NCBI RefSeq assembly: GCF_000731795.2
Contig: NZ_JGVK01000033.1
Location: 1-46,095, forward strand
Length of the DNA stretch: 46,095 bases
DNA from: Candidatus Photodesmus blepharonis
Lineage (GTDB): Bacteria; Pseudomonadota; Gammaproteobacteria; Enterobacterales; Vibrionaceae
Direction of reading: 5' to 3'
Shown: positions 30,647 to 42,122 of the stretch, piece after piece
Layout of the letters: each line of letters opens with the position of its first letter
Numbering within the stretch: the first letter of the stretch is position 1
The notes under the pieces: generated by a model
What the model was told of the DNA's origin: nothing
Database searches by the model: none
Seen by the model: the letters and a program-made list of their open reading frames with translations, nothing else
Made by a program: the position numbers and the translations under genes

Positions 30647-31390
30647 TTAATTCTTTGCGACCGAAAGTTGATTTAGTGTGTTAACCTCTTCATCTAGAAG
30701 CGCAAGCTTAGCTCTCATTTGATGATGACAGAGATTTACAAGCTCACGAACACTTTCTTTATTGTAACCTTTAGTACTGATTGGTGGCAACATTTCGACT
30801 ATTACGTAACCATTCCTCCAACGGTTTAACTTAAGTTCACTAGTAGAACTGCACACAATAGGAACAATCGGCACGCCGGAAAAAATCGCGGCATAAAATG
30901 CGCCATTTTTGAACGGTAACAAACCACGTCCACGAGAACGCGTTCCTTCAGGAAACATCCATACCGAAACACTCGTCCGTTTTATCCTATTAACAATATA
31001 TTCTATGGTATCAATCGCTTGAAAGCGATTGGCTCGGTTAATCAAAATATTTCCTGAAAGCCAATATAACTGACCAAATAAAGGTATCCAAATCAAGCTT
31101 TTTTTACCTACTGTCACTACTTTAGGTGTCACTGCTGAAGATACAGTGAACATATCCCAATTATTTTGGTGATTAGCAATATAAACGTATTGACCTCGTC
31201 GATGATAAGCGTCTTCAGGCATTCTAAGCATCAGATTAATTCCAAAAAACCTAGACATATAACTAAAGCAACGGCCGAAATTGAATACATGATTCATGCT
31301 ATGAGGAGTCAACAGGCAAAGACTGCAGCCAACCAAAAAAATTACGATTATAAAAACGACCGCAGAAAATACACGTAACAGTGCAATCAC
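30647..31390 (-). CDS. plsC: 1-acyl-sn-glycerol-3-phosphate acyltransferase PlsC
   Basis: A 247-residue inner-membrane acyltransferase that makes phosphatidic acid, the precursor of all phospholipids. An N-terminal membrane segment is followed by the catalytic block NHQNNWD, and FPEGTRSRGRGLLPFKNGAF is the substrate block. I place the start at GTG 31390, nine bases after GGAG and matching the E. coli N-terminus; a TTG five codons upstream is the alternative. It lies downstream of murA on the same strand, as I recall from Vibrio. Confidence 0.95.
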   Translation of the reverse strand: MIALLRVFSAVVFIIVIFLVGCSLCLLTPHSMNHVFNFGRCFSYMSRFFGINLMLRMPEDAYHRRGQYVYIANHQNNWDMFTVSSAVTPKVVTVGKKSLIWIPLFGQLYWLSGNILINRANRFQAIDTIEYIVNRIKRTSVSVWMFPEGTRSRGRGLLPFKNGAFYAAIFSGVPIVPIVCSSTSELKLNRWRNGYVIVEMLPPISTKGYNKESVRELVNLCHHQMRAKLALLDEEVNTLNQLSVAKN

Positions 31391-31437
31391 TCTATAATTC
31401 TCCAAAACAAAACTTTTCTACCTTTAGCTAACATGCT

Positions 31438-32956
<1,519 letters not shown>

Positions 32957-32978
32957 GACTGCCTCCTAAATACCATAA

Positions 32979-33287
32979 CTAATTTCTTATATGATTCTGG
33001 ATCATAAACTCAACTCTGCTTAGTCGAAATAAGACAATCAATTCTTCCGGAATAGAACTCAACATTATATGACAATTGTGCTTCTTGGCATAGTCTATGA
33101 GGTGAATCAACATCACCATCCCAGCAGAGTCAATTTTATCTATTTTTTCTAACGATATCTCAACACTTTCAACCCGAATTTTCCACCTTCTTATGAATTT
33201 CCACAACGAAGGAACAGTATCACGATTAAGTTCACCAAGCAGTGTTACATGCTTTACATTTGACTGTTGCCATTGAGGATGACTCAT
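32979..33287 (-). CDS. mlaB: STAS-domain protein MlaB
   Basis: A 102-residue cytosolic STAS-domain subunit of the MlaFEDB phospholipid transporter, needed for complex stability and activity. VTLLGELNRDTVPSLW and the loop IDSAGMVMLIHLI identify the fold; the loop has Ser where E. coli has the conserved Thr. Its ATG overlaps the mlaC stop (ATGA), showing coupling. MlaB is usually the least conserved member of the operon, and it fits by position and motif. Confidence 0.88.
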   Translation of the reverse strand: MSHPQWQQSNVKHVTLLGELNRDTVPSLWKFIRRWKIRVESVEISLEKIDKIDSAGMVMLIHLIDYAKKHNCHIMLSSIPEELIVLFRLSRVEFMIQNHIRN

Positions 33288-33934
33288 AATCCTTTACTTT
33301 CAAACTTTATTGCTTGATCTGCTAATTCATTAAGCTTGTTAGCCACACTAATTAAACCTTCCTGACGAATTTTTCCACCCCATTCAGATCTCTTGCTTAA
33401 TAGTAAACTAATACCTTCAACAATAACATCAAATGCTTCCCATTCACCTGTCTTTTGATCTTTGCGTAATCTGAACTCTAATTCAATATTAGGTTGAACT
33501 GTATTAATAATCTTAAACTTTATACCAACAATACGTTTTTCAGAACCGAGTTCAGGTTCAGGTCCTAATTCAATCCTCTGATCTGTATATTGAGCTAGTA
33601 CTTTCGCATAAGAAGTGACCAAATATTTACGAAACGACTTAATGAAAGTCCTAACCTCTCCTTTATCTTTCCCTCTCAAATTTAAACTAAGCAATTTAAG
33701 CGCCGCGTACTGTTCATTGACATAAGGCATTAATTCTTCCTCAACAACCACCTTTAAATATTCAGGATTTTGATGAATTTTAAGTTGTTCATTATAAAGT
33801 CGAGTAAATAGTCGCTTGGAGACTTCTTGCATCATTTGAAAAGGCCTTGTTTTATCAATTTCATATGCACCTACTGAAGAGAAAAACATCAGAGCCAAAC
33901 AAAAACAACAAACCCGCCAAATTTTTTTAAACAT
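33284..33934 (-). CDS. mlaC: Periplasmic phospholipid-binding protein MlaC
   Basis: A 216-residue periplasmic carrier that moves phospholipids between the outer-membrane MlaA complex and inner-membrane MlaFEDB. It has a signal peptide (MFKKIWRVCCFCLALMFFSSVGA, cut before YEI). FKKYLVTSYAKVLAQYTDQRIEL-like sequence (residues about 104-125) and the FDVIVEGISLLLSKRSEW stretch are MlaC hallmarks. It overlaps mlaB by four bases. MlaA is not in this window. Confidence 0.94.
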   Translation of the reverse strand: MFKKIWRVCCFCLALMFFSSVGAYEIDKTRPFQMMQEVSKRLFTRLYNEQLKIHQNPEYLKVVVEEELMPYVNEQYAALKLLSLNLRGKDKGEVRTFIKSFRKYLVTSYAKVLAQYTDQRIELGPEPELGSEKRIVGIKFKIINTVQPNIELEFRLRKDQKTGEWEAFDVIVEGISLLLSKRSEWGGKIRQEGLISVANKLNELADQAIKFESKGL

Positions 33935-33952
33935 ATATAACGACTCCTATCT

Positions 33953-34414
33953 CTATTTGACGCTATAAAATATTTGACCTATTAAATCTTCCAATACCAA
34001 TGCTGCCTTTGTATCTTCAATAAAATCACCATCAGACAACATTTTTTCACCACCTGACATAAAACCGGGAAATAAACCTATATACTGTTCACCAATTAAA
34101 CCAGAAGTTAAAATTTGAACACTTGAGGTATCAGAAAATTGGCTATATTTGACATTAATCTCCATCGATACTACAGGCAACATACTTTCAATATTTAAAT
34201 CAATACTCTTAACTCGACCAATTGCCACTCCAGCGACCTTAACCGGAGCATGGATTTTTAAGCTACCAATATTATTAAACTCTGCTTTTAAAATATAAAC
34301 GTCACCTGAACCTAACCTTGTAACATCGGCAACCCGAAAAATCATTATTAAAACTGAACAAATGCCTACTAGCATAAAACTACCAACCCAGAGCTCTATT
34401 TTTACCTGTCGCAT
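33953..34414 (-). CDS. mlaD: MCE-domain subunit MlaD
   Basis: A 153-residue inner-membrane-anchored MCE protein that forms the hexameric ring channel of the Mla transporter. One transmembrane helix (about 8-28) precedes the MCE domain (FNNIGSLKIHAPVKVAGVAIGRV, SSVQILTSGLIGEQYIGL). I start at the ATG at 34414, two bases after the mlaE stop, which gives the family N-terminus; an open frame extends 26 codons further into mlaE. It ends soon after LEDLIGQIFY and lacks the polar C-terminal tail of E. coli MlaD. Confidence 0.95.
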   Translation of the reverse strand: MRQVKIELWVGSFMLVGICSVLIMIFRVADVTRLGSGDVYILKAEFNNIGSLKIHAPVKVAGVAIGRVKSIDLNIESMLPVVSMEINVKYSQFSDTSSVQILTSGLIGEQYIGLFPGFMSGGEKMLSDGDFIEDTKAALVLEDLIGQIFYSVK

Positions 34415-34416
34415 GA

Positions 34417-35205
34417 CTAATTCCCGAACATCAATACTGTGAGTATCAAATCTAATCCTAATATAGCGAGTGATGAGTGTACTACGGTGCAAGTTGTAGC
34501 ATGACTTATTCCTTCCGGAGTTGGAGTTGCATTGTATCCGTTAAACAACGCGATCCAAGTAACGGTAACTGCAAACACTAAGCACTTGATCACACTACAA
34601 GCAATATCTTTTTCCAATCGAATAGAAGACTGAATAGAGGACCAAAAACTACCATAGTCGACATTTTTCCATTCAACTCCAATAAGTTGAGCTGCCCATA
34701 TTCCTACTACCATAAAAATTATTGCTAAAAATGGCATTGAAATTAAACCAGCCCACAAACGAGGTGAAATAATACGCTCTAGTGGATCTATTGCCATCAT
34801 TTCTAAACTTGATAGCTGCTCAGTAACTTTCATTAAACCAATTTCAGCGGTTAGTGCAGAACCAGATCTACCAGCAAACAATAATGCTGTCACAACAGGA
34901 CCAAGTTCACGTAGCAAAGAAAAAATTACCATTTTACCCAAATTACCTTCTGCACCATAATCTACCAAAACTACATATCCTTGCAAACTGAGTACCATAC
35001 CAATAAATAATCCAGACAACACTATAATGAGAAGAGATTGAACACCAATATTGTAAATCTGCTTAACCAACAAAGATAAGTTTTGAACTGGTCGCAAACG
35101 AAAGGTCATTGCACCAACCAACATTAAAGTAGCACGCCCAAACAAGAGAGCAACAGCGAGGACCTTTTGACCAATAACGGAGACAAACCTCAAGAAGTAA
35201 AACAT
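34417..35205 (-). CDS. mlaE: Phospholipid ABC transporter permease MlaE
   Basis: A 262-residue inner-membrane permease with about five hydrophobic segments. [68 protein letters not shown] and the C-terminal [16 protein letters not shown] are strongly conserved. It is the membrane dimer at the centre of MlaFEDB. It sits two bases after mlaF and two before mlaD in a tight operon. Confidence 0.97.
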   Translation of the reverse strand: MFYFLRFVSVIGQKVLAVALLFGRATLMLVGAMTFRLRPVQNLSLLVKQIYNIGVQSLLIIVLSGLFIGMVLSLQGYVVLVDYGAEGNLGKMVIFSLLRELGPVVTALLFAGRSGSALTAEIGLMKVTEQLSSLEMMAIDPLERIISPRLWAGLISMPFLAIIFMVVGIWAAQLIGVEWKNVDYGSFWSSIQSSIRLEKDIACSVIKCLVFAVTVTWIALFNGYNATPTPEGISHATTCTVVHSSLAILGLDLILTVLMFGN

Positions 35206-35207
35206 TG

Positions 35208-36002
35208 TCAGAACAAATCCTTCTCAATATCAATAGCAGGATAATGAAATCCTACTGGGCCATCTGCTGTTCCTTGCAAAAACTGCTGAAGATAAGGATT
35301 AGAATTATCTCGTAGCTCTTCTGGTGAACCTGCAACTATTATTTTACCGTTGAGCAACAAATAAACCAAATCAGCAATACTCATTACCTCAAAAATATCA
35401 TGAGAAACTATTACTGATGTTATGCCAAGGGCACGATTAAAATCAAGAATCAACTTCGCTAGCACACCCATCATTATTGGATCTTGACCAACAAAAGGTT
35501 CATCATACATAATCAAATCAGGGTCAAGCGCAATAGAACGAGCCAGAGAAACACGGCGAGCCATACCACCAGATAATTCATTTGGCATCAGTTTAGCAAC
35601 GCCACGCAAACCAACCGCCTCTAATTTTAAAAGCACCAACGTACGAATAAATTGTTCGCTTAACTGAGTATGCTCTCTGAGAGGAAAAGCAACGTTATCA
35701 AAAATATTAAGGTCTGTAAAAAGTGCGTTAGACTGAAACAATATACTCATCCTCTTACGCACTTGATAGAGTTTACCTCTACTTAATGTCGGAATATTAT
35801 CATTATCAAACCAGATCTCTCCAAGATCAGGATCTAACTGTCCGCTTATTAGACGTAATAAAGTTGTTTTACCACTTCCAGATGGTCCCATAATAGCAGT
35901 AATCTTACCCGTAGGTATATGCAAATTGAGCCCACTAAAAATCTTTCTATGAGCACGCGAAAAACATAGATTATTGATTCTAACAAGATGAGTTATTGTC
36001 AT
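35208..36002 (-). CDS. mlaF: Phospholipid ABC transporter ATPase MlaF
   Basis: A 264-residue ATPase of the Mla lipid transporter. Walker A is GPSGSGKTT, the Q-loop is [10 protein letters not shown], the signature is LSGGMARR, Walker B is DLIMYDEP with FVGQDP, and the H-loop is VSHD. The C-terminal [10 protein letters not shown] tail resembles the E. coli tail that docks on MlaF/MlaB. I start at the ATG at 36002, six bases after GAGAG; an in-frame GTG nine codons upstream is less likely. It is divergent from yrbG. Confidence 0.96.
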   Translation of the reverse strand: MTITHLVRINNLCFSRAHRKIFSGLNLHIPTGKITAIMGPSGSGKTTLLRLISGQLDPDLGEIWFDNDNIPTLSRGKLYQVRKRMSILFQSNALFTDLNIFDNVAFPLREHTQLSEQFIRTLVLLKLEAVGLRGVAKLMPNELSGGMARRVSLARSIALDPDLIMYDEPFVGQDPIMMGVLAKLILDFNRALGITSVIVSHDIFEVMSIADLVYLLLNGKIIVAGSPEELRDNSNPYLQQFLQGTADGPVGFHYPAIDIEKDLF

Positions 36003-36232
36003 AAGGTACTCTCTAATTAGTTTATGCACCTTTAGGAGTCAGTAATCATAAGCACATTAATAGAATATTTAAAGTACTATACAATTTAATACTAAACGAA
36101 ACTGCTTAAATTCTTCATGAAAGAAAACATAAATTTATCGATTGATAATAAAATCTTGTATATTCAACTTCCATTTTCCTAATCAAATCGTCAGAATGGG
36201 CGGTTAAACCATTAATTAAATTGGGAACCGTT

Positions 36233-37180
36233 ATGGTTAAAGCCATCATGTTTCTTATCATCGCCCTTATCTTTTTAGCATGGAGTGCAAATAAACTGGT
36301 CATTGGTGCTGCTACCTTAGCTCATAATATTGGACTCTCCCCAATTGTAATCGGTATGACAATACTTGCGATAGGATCTTCCATTCCGGAAATGATTCTT
36401 TCTATAACTGTAGCAATGGAAGGCAAAATCAACACTGCGGTTGGTAATATTCTTGGTTCAAACATCGCTAATGTTACTCTTATTCTTGGTATTTTAGCAA
36501 TGGTTAAACCTGTATCTCTCAACACTTCAGCGCTATACCGAGAATTGCCTTTAATGATAATAGTAACTTCGATAGCAGGCACAGTTCTTTGGGATCATCA
36601 TTTAAGTTTATGTGAAGGTTTGTGGCTATTGATAGCATTTATTACCCTAACACTCGTCATAGTGCATATCAGTCGAAAGAATAAAACAAACATCAAAGAA
36701 AAAAACATTTCTAAAAATATGAGCAATTTTAAGGCTCTGATCTGGACAATATTCGCTTTGATTGTCTTACCGCTTTCATCAGACAACTTAGTTAGTAACG
36801 CTGTATTAATAGCTAAACATTTCGGCATGAGTGACTTGATGATTGGTCTGACTATAATCTCAGTGGGTACAAGTCTACCTGAGCTGACCACTTCCTTAGT
36901 CGGAATATTGAAAGGTGAGAGTGACATGGTTATTGGAAATATTATTGGCTCTAATATTTTTAACATTCTAGTTGTGATGGGTATTTCTGGTATTCTAAAT
37001 CCATCTTTTTTAACTAATTACGCAATGGAACGAGACTTTTGGGTTATGTTCAGTGTATCACTCTTACTTGTTACAATGGTATTAGATAAATCTCGCACTA
37101 TCAACTTTATAAAAGGTAGTATCCTGCTTACTTTGTTCGTTGCTTATCAAACATATCTAATTATCAACATAAACGCATAA
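36233..37180 (+). CDS. yrbG: Calcium/sodium antiporter-type protein YrbG
   Basis: A 315-residue inner-membrane protein of the CaCA superfamily with two inverted halves. The alpha repeats are visible: GMTILAIGSSIPEMILS with GNILGSNIANV in the first half and GLTIISVGTSLPELTTS with GNIIGSNIFNI in the second. About ten hydrophobic helices are present. The substrate of YrbG itself is not established. The ATG at 36233 follows GGGA; a TTG lies four codons upstream. It heads the plus-strand kds-lpt cluster, as in E. coli and Vibrio. Confidence 0.94.
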   Translation: MVKAIMFLIIALIFLAWSANKLVIGAATLAHNIGLSPIVIGMTILAIGSSIPEMILSITVAMEGKINTAVGNILGSNIANVTLILGILAMVKPVSLNTSALYRELPLMIIVTSIAGTVLWDHHLSLCEGLWLLIAFITLTLVIVHISRKNKTNIKEKNISKNMSNFKALIWTIFALIVLPLSSDNLVSNAVLIAKHFGMSDLMIGLTIISVGTSLPELTTSLVGILKGESDMVIGNIIGSNIFNILVVMGISGILNPSFLTNYAMERDFWVMFSVSLLLVTMVLDKSRTINFIKGSILLTLFVAYQTYLIININA

Positions 37181-37201
37181 ACCACATTATGGAGGAATCT
37201 G

Positions 37202-38176
37202 ATGTCATCTACCTTCGATTATTGTAGCATAGCCAAACGAGTCCTGAAAACTGAAATGGCAGCACTGGAACAACTGAAACAATATTTCAATTCCAGCTTT
37301 ATTAAAGCATGTGACATGATTTTATCAAATCAGGGCAAAGTTGTAGTTATGGGCATAGGAAAATCTGGTCACATCGGAAAAAAACTAGCCTCTACCCTCG
37401 CAAGTACCGGTACATCAGCTTTTTTTGTTCATCCAGGTGAAGCTGCACATGGCGATTTAGGCATGGTCGATTCTAAAGACATCGTTTTAGCACTCTCCAA
37501 CTCTGGTGAATCTTCAGAAATTCTTTCCATTTTTCCGGTGTTGAAAAGATTGAATGTTCGTATTATAAGCATAACAAGTAAATCATGTTCAAATATGGCA
37601 AAACTTTCTGATGTCCACTTACAAGTAAGTGTACCCAAAGAAGCATGCCCGTTAGGTTTAGCTCCAACGTCAAGCACAACAGCAACCTTAGTGATGAGCG
37701 ATGCAATTGCAGTGGCATTATTAGAGGCTCGTGGTTTCACTGCGAACGATTTTGCCCTGTCTCATCCAGGTGGAATGTTAGGACGTAAGCTATTACTTAG
37801 ACTATGTGATATCATGCATGCAGGTGAACAAGTACCGGTTGTAACACCAGAAACATTCATTCGAGAAGCATTAGTCGAAATTAGCAAAAAAGGCTTAGGA
37901 ATGACAGCTATTGTGGATAAAAAAGAAAATTTAGTTGGCATTTTTACAGATGGAGATTTACGTCGAATTCTTGACAAACGTATCAATATTCATAGTACCA
38001 CTATTGATGTAGTAATGAATCCAAAACCAATTACTGCTAGCCCTAATATGCTCGCAGTAGAGGGAGTCAATTTGATGCAAAAAAAGAATATTAACGGTCT
38101 AATATTGTGCAATGATGATGGTTCTCCAATAGGTGCATTAAACATGCATGATTTGCTTAAATCTGGAGTGATGTAA
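37202..38176 (+). CDS. kdsD: Arabinose-5-phosphate isomerase KdsD
   Basis: A 324-residue enzyme that converts ribulose-5-phosphate to arabinose-5-phosphate, the first step toward Kdo for lipopolysaccharide. A SIS domain (about 35-180; GIGKSGHIGKKLASTLASTGTSAFFVHP, SNSGESSE) is followed by two CBS domains (about 205-320; GIFTDGDLRRI). TGGAGG precedes the ATG. It abuts kdsC directly and is close to lptCAB, so Kdo synthesis and LPS transport are co-transcribed. Confidence 0.97.
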   Translation: MSSTFDYCSIAKRVLKTEMAALEQLKQYFNSSFIKACDMILSNQGKVVVMGIGKSGHIGKKLASTLASTGTSAFFVHPGEAAHGDLGMVDSKDIVLALSNSGESSEILSIFPVLKRLNVRIISITSKSCSNMAKLSDVHLQVSVPKEACPLGLAPTSSTTATLVMSDAIAVALLEARGFTANDFALSHPGGMLGRKLLLRLCDIMHAGEQVPVVTPETFIREALVEISKKGLGMTAIVDKKENLVGIFTDGDLRRILDKRINIHSTTIDVVMNPKPITASPNMLAVEGVNLMQKKNINGLILCNDDGSPIGALNMHDLLKSGVM

Positions 38177-38728
38177 TTGAAACAAGTAGTTGAAACTCTT
38201 TATGGTCCAGTAGAAAAAAAAATGATTGAGATCGCCAAAAAGATCGAACTTCTGATTTGTGATGTTGATGGTGTCTTTTCCGACGGTTTAATTTATATAG
38301 GTAACAACGGTGAGGAATTGAAAACTTTCCATACTAGAGATGGATATGGTATTAGATTATTAATAAATGCTGGTATTAAAATCGCTGTGATTACAGCTCG
38401 CCAATCACAAATTGTCGAAAATCGCATGAAGACTCTCGGCATTACACTAGTCTATCAAGGACAGAACAATAAAATTAAAGCATATCAAAAAATCTGCAAA
38501 AAATTGAATGTTTCACCAGAAAACGTAGGATACATTGGCGATGATCTCACGGATTTTCCTGTAATGGAGCAAGTAGCTCTACGGGTTTGTGTTGCTGATG
38601 GTCATCCTTTACTTGCAAAACACGCAAATTACGTGACTAAAATTAAAGGCGGACACGGAGCAATTCGTGAAGTATGCGATTTAATCCTTCACGCACGTAA
38701 CTTTGTATACAAAGACTTAAGCATATGA
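38177..38728 (+). CDS. kdsC: Kdo-8-phosphate phosphatase KdsC
   Basis: A 183-residue HAD-family phosphatase that releases Kdo from Kdo-8-phosphate. The nucleophile motif is CDVDGVFSDG with Asp29 and Asp31; ITARQS, the Lys region and YIGDDLTDFPVM complete the active site. The start is TTG at 38177, immediately after the kdsD stop and eight bases after GGAG. It keeps the conserved LYGPV segment, which a start at the downstream ATG would remove. The stop overlaps lptC. Confidence 0.95.
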   Translation: MKQVVETLYGPVEKKMIEIAKKIELLICDVDGVFSDGLIYIGNNGEELKTFHTRDGYGIRLLINAGIKIAVITARQSQIVENRMKTLGITLVYQGQNNKIKAYQKICKKLNVSPENVGYIGDDLTDFPVMEQVALRVCVADGHPLLAKHANYVTKIKGGHGAIREVCDLILHARNFVYKDLSI

Positions 38729-39282
38729 GTCTATCTCGTATTGTTTACGTTCTACTACTTTTCGTTATTTTTTGCTCGGCATACTATTTACTCGATAAAC
38801 AAAAAACATTTGATATTCAAATAGCTCCAAATCAAGAGCTACCAATGTTTAGCAGCAAAAGAATGGAAAATATTTTGTACACAGAAAACGGTATTCGCAG
38901 TTATATCATCACTTCTGCGCACCTTAATCATTTTGCTGAAGGCAATACCGAATTTAAATTTCCTGTTCTAGACATTTACAAAAAAGGCCAAATTCAAGAA
39001 TGGAGAGTTACTGCAAACAAAGCCACATTAAGTAAGAACCATATATTAACTTTATATGATAATGTCCTTGTAGAGAATTTGCTTAACACTTCAGACGTAA
39101 ACATTATCTCAACAGAAAAACTTAGTATGGAACTCGATAATCAAAATTTTTGGACAAATAATGAAGTAACACTAACAGGCCATAAATTTAAAACTGAAGG
39201 AAAAGCAATGAAGGGAAATTTCTCCAAAAAAACTGCCCTTCTTTATAAAGTACAAAGCAGATATGAAAATTTCGCATCTTAG
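38725..39282 (+). CDS. lptC: LPS export bitopic protein LptC
   Basis: A 185-residue protein with one N-terminal membrane helix (about 5-22) and a periplasmic LptC jellyroll that receives lipopolysaccharide from LptB2FG and passes it to LptA. Family landmarks include LDIYKKGQIQEWRVTANKATLSKNHILTLYDNVLVENL. Its ATG overlaps the kdsC TGA (ATGA), and it overlaps lptA by 20 bases. Confidence 0.94.
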   Translation: MSLSRIVYVLLLFVIFCSAYYLLDKQKTFDIQIAPNQELPMFSSKRMENILYTENGIRSYIITSAHLNHFAEGNTEFKFPVLDIYKKGQIQEWRVTANKATLSKNHILTLYDNVLVENLLNTSDVNIISTEKLSMELDNQNFWTNNEVTLTGHKFKTEGKAMKGNFSKKTALLYKVQSRYENFAS

Positions 39283-39757
39283 CCTTATCGCTTGCCTAGT
39301 TACATACGGCAACACTATGGCATTATCAGTAGACCAAAATCAACCTGTGTACATTGATTCTAATAGCCAACAATTAGATATGCAAAATAACCAGGCTACA
39401 TTCTTAGGAAATGTGAAACTTAAACAAGGTAGCATAAAGATTAATGCAGACAAAGTTGTTATTATCCGTGATATGAAGACTGGTGGTATACAAGAAATAA
39501 AAGGCTACGGCAATTTAGCAACATTCTCTCAACTTACTGATGACAACAAAGTTCTCTACGGTGAAGCTGAAGAATTGTGCTACAAAACAGTAGATGATCA
39601 GCTCACTATGCTTAGGCGAGCTATGTTAGCTCAAGACGATAGTATGATTCGTGGTAGTAAGATTCGTTATAAAATTTCTAAACAAAAACTAATTGCTGAT
39701 GGCAATATAGGAGACAGAGTGACCACAGTACTTCAATTACAAGCAATACAAAAATGA
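39263..39757 (+). CDS. lptA: LPS export periplasmic protein LptA
   Basis: A 164-residue periplasmic protein of the OstA/LptA fold whose oligomers bridge LptC to LptD. A signal peptide ([20 protein letters not shown]) precedes the mature start. The core has [37 protein letters not shown], similar to the LptA and LptD N-terminal repeats. It starts inside lptC and ends at a TGA that overlaps a possible lptB start. Confidence 0.94.
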   Translation: MKISHLSLIACLVTYGNTMALSVDQNQPVYIDSNSQQLDMQNNQATFLGNVKLKQGSIKINADKVVIIRDMKTGGIQEIKGYGNLATFSQLTDDNKVLYGEAEELCYKTVDDQLTMLRRAMLAQDDSMIRGSKIRYKISKQKLIADGNIGDRVTTVLQLQAIQK

Positions 39758-39759
39758 TT

Positions 39760-40485
39760 ATGGCAATTCTAAAAGCAGAACATTTAGCTAAAAATTACAA
39801 AAAACGCCAAGTAGTATCTGATGTTAGCTTGCAAGTTGAATCTGGACAAATAGTTGGTTTGCTAGGACCTAACGGCGCAGGTAAAACAACCTCTTTCTAC
39901 ATGATAGTAGGCCTAATCGCTCGCGATGAAGGAAAAATTAGCATCAATGATAAAGATATTAGTATTTTGCCTATCTATAGAAGATCTCGTATGGGTATTG
40001 GCTACTTGCCTCAAGAAGCTTCCATATTCCGCAGACTTAATGTTGAAGATAATATTATGGCAGTGTTAGAAACCTGTAAACAAATGACTCATGAGGAACA
40101 GCAGGACAAATTGGAGGATTTATTGAAAGAATTCAACATTCAACATATTCGATCAATCACTGGTATAGCTCTATCTGGTGGAGAGCGTCGACGAGTAGAA
40201 ATTGCTCGAGCGTTAGCAGCTAACCCACAGTTTATCTTACTTGATGAACCATTTGCAGGTGTTGATCCTATTTCCGTTATCGATATCAAAAAAATTATTA
40301 AACATCTCAAAAACCGAGGTTTAGGTGTGCTCATTACTGACCACAATGTTCGTGAAACCTTAGATGTATGTGAAAAGGCATACATTGTTAGCCAAGGTCA
40401 CATAATCGCAGAAGGAACACCAACAGATATTCTGAATAATGAACAAGTAAAGCAAGTTTATCTAGGTGAACAATTCCGTCTATGA
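39760..40485 (+). CDS. lptB: LPS export ABC transporter ATPase LptB
   Basis: A 241-residue ATPase, the same length as E. coli LptB. Walker A is GPNGAGKTT, the Q-loop is [12 protein letters not shown], the signature is [15 protein letters not shown], Walker B is [13 protein letters not shown], the H-loop is TDHNV, and it ends VYLGEQFRL. It powers LptFG. I start at the ATG at 39760, matching the family MAxLxAExLAK; an ATG two codons earlier overlaps the lptA stop and is also possible. Confidence 0.97.
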   Translation: MAILKAEHLAKNYKKRQVVSDVSLQVESGQIVGLLGPNGAGKTTSFYMIVGLIARDEGKISINDKDISILPIYRRSRMGIGYLPQEASIFRRLNVEDNIMAVLETCKQMTHEEQQDKLEDLLKEFNIQHIRSITGIALSGGERRRVEIARALAANPQFILLDEPFAGVDPISVIDIKKIIKHLKNRGLGVLITDHNVRETLDVCEKAYIVSQGHIIAEGTPTDILNNEQVKQVYLGEQFRL

Positions 40486-40533
40486 TTAAATGAAAGATAA
40501 ACTTTATAAGAAACAGTTAAGGTAATTCACTGA

Positions 40534-41964
40534 ATGAAACCTTCATTACAACTGAAGCTAAGCCAGCAGCTGACAATGACACCTCAGTTGCAACAGGCAA
40601 TTCGCTTACTACAATTATCCACATTAGATCTTCAACAAGAGATCCAAGAAGCTCTTAATTCCAATCCATTACTAGATCTTGAAGAAGAAACTGAAGAATT
40701 ACTACAGAGCGCAGAAAAAGATTTAACTATTCAAATTGATTCTAAGGATAGCTCTGAACTGATTAAAAAATCCGAAATAAGCAACGAATTAGAAATCGAT
40801 ACCACTTGGAATGATGTCTACAGCGCTAATACTAGCAACGCAGGTATAGCTCTCGATGATGAGATGACTATTTACCAGGGTGAAACCACTGAATCACTCT
40901 ATGATTATCTGCTTTGGCAGCTCGATCTTACACCATTTAGCGAAAATGATCGTACTATTGCACTTACTATAATTGATGCAGTTAATGATCGAGGTTACTT
41001 AAATGTTTCTACAGAAGACATTTTAGCAAGCTTTAACAACAAAGAAATTGAATTAGATGAAATTGAAGCTGTTCGAAAACGCATTCAGCAATTTGATCCT
41101 TTAGGAGTAGCTTCAATAAACCTACAGGATTGCTTACTACTTCAATTAGCCACTCTAGAAAAAAATACTCCATGGCTCAACGAAGCGAAACTAATTCTTA
41201 CCGAATATATTGAAGAGTTACGTAACCGTGACTATAAATTAATCACTAAAAATACTAAACTCAAAGAAACTGAGCTGCGTAGTGCTTTAGCTCTAATTCA
41301 GAGATTAAATCCTTATCCAGGAAATTGTATCACTCTTAATAACACTGAATACATTATCCCAGATGTGTCTGGATTTAAAAAACATGGAAAGTGGACGGTT
41401 AAAATTAACCCAGGTAATATACCGAAACTTAAAGTAAACCAACAATATGCTAGTCTTAAAGGAAACAATGTTGATAGTCAGTATATAAAAAGTCATTTGC
41501 AAGAGGCTAAATGGTTGATTAAAAGCTTAGAAAGCAGAAATGATACATTACTTAAAGTATCAAAATGCATAGTTGAACATCAACATGATTTCTTTGAACA
41601 TGGAGAAGAGGCTATGAAACCAATGGTCCTGAATGATATTGCTCTTGCAGTCGATATGCATGCATCAACTATTTCACGAGTTACAACCCAAAAATTTATA
41701 CATACACCAAGAGGTATCTTTGAATTAAAGTACTTTTTCTCTAGTCATGTAAACACCGAAAATGGAGGAGCACGTTCATCTACTGCAATTAGGGCATTAA
41801 TCAAAAAGCTAGTTGCTGTTGAAAACACCTCAAAACCACTTAGCGATAACAAAATCGCAGGCCTACTTGCAGAACAAGGAATTAAAGTTGCCAGAAGAAC
41901 GATAGCAAAATACCGTGAATCTTTAGGTATACTATCCTCCAGTCAACGCAGACGTCTAATATGA
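40534..41964 (+). CDS. rpoN: RNA polymerase sigma-54 factor RpoN
   Basis: A 476-residue sigma-54. Region I is glutamine-rich (LQLKLSQQLTMTPQLQQAIRLLQLS) and contacts activators, an acidic region II follows (about 48-110), and region III has the core-binding domain. It ends with the RpoN box ARRTIAKYRE at residues 453-462, which reads the -24 element. It needs enhancer-binding ATPases that are not in this window. hpf, ptsN and rapZ, normally just downstream, are missing. Confidence 0.97.
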   Translation: MKPSLQLKLSQQLTMTPQLQQAIRLLQLSTLDLQQEIQEALNSNPLLDLEEETEELLQSAEKDLTIQIDSKDSSELIKKSEISNELEIDTTWNDVYSANTSNAGIALDDEMTIYQGETTESLYDYLLWQLDLTPFSENDRTIALTIIDAVNDRGYLNVSTEDILASFNNKEIELDEIEAVRKRIQQFDPLGVASINLQDCLLLQLATLEKNTPWLNEAKLILTEYIEELRNRDYKLITKNTKLKETELRSALALIQRLNPYPGNCITLNNTEYIIPDVSGFKKHGKWTVKINPGNIPKLKVNQQYASLKGNNVDSQYIKSHLQEAKWLIKSLESRNDTLLKVSKCIVEHQHDFFEHGEEAMKPMVLNDIALAVDMHASTISRVTTQKFIHTPRGIFELKYFFSSHVNTENGGARSSTAIRALIKKLVAVENTSKPLSDNKIAGLLAEQGIKVARRTIAKYRESLGILSSSQRRRLI

Positions 41965-42007
41965 TTATCATATCTAAGCACTAAAATGCTGAGTTTAAAC
42001 TCAAACA

Positions 42008-42033
42008 ATCTTTATTCTATAAAGATCCCTTTT
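42008..42033 (+). terminator. Possible terminator after rpoN
   Basis: ATCTTTAT and ATAAAGAT form a perfect 8-bp inverted repeat with a 3-base loop, followed by CCCTTTT. It lies 44 bases past the rpoN stop and just after a 14-base perfect palindrome (TGAGTTTAAACTCA, 41990-42003). The AT-rich stem and short T run make it a weak candidate. Confidence 0.4.
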
Positions 42034-42122
42034 ATAACAAACCACTTCTGGAGTATGCTCTCCAAACATAAAGAATTGAAAGGTGCGCTGTAAAAATAAT
42101 TGGCAAAACTTATTTTTAAAAA

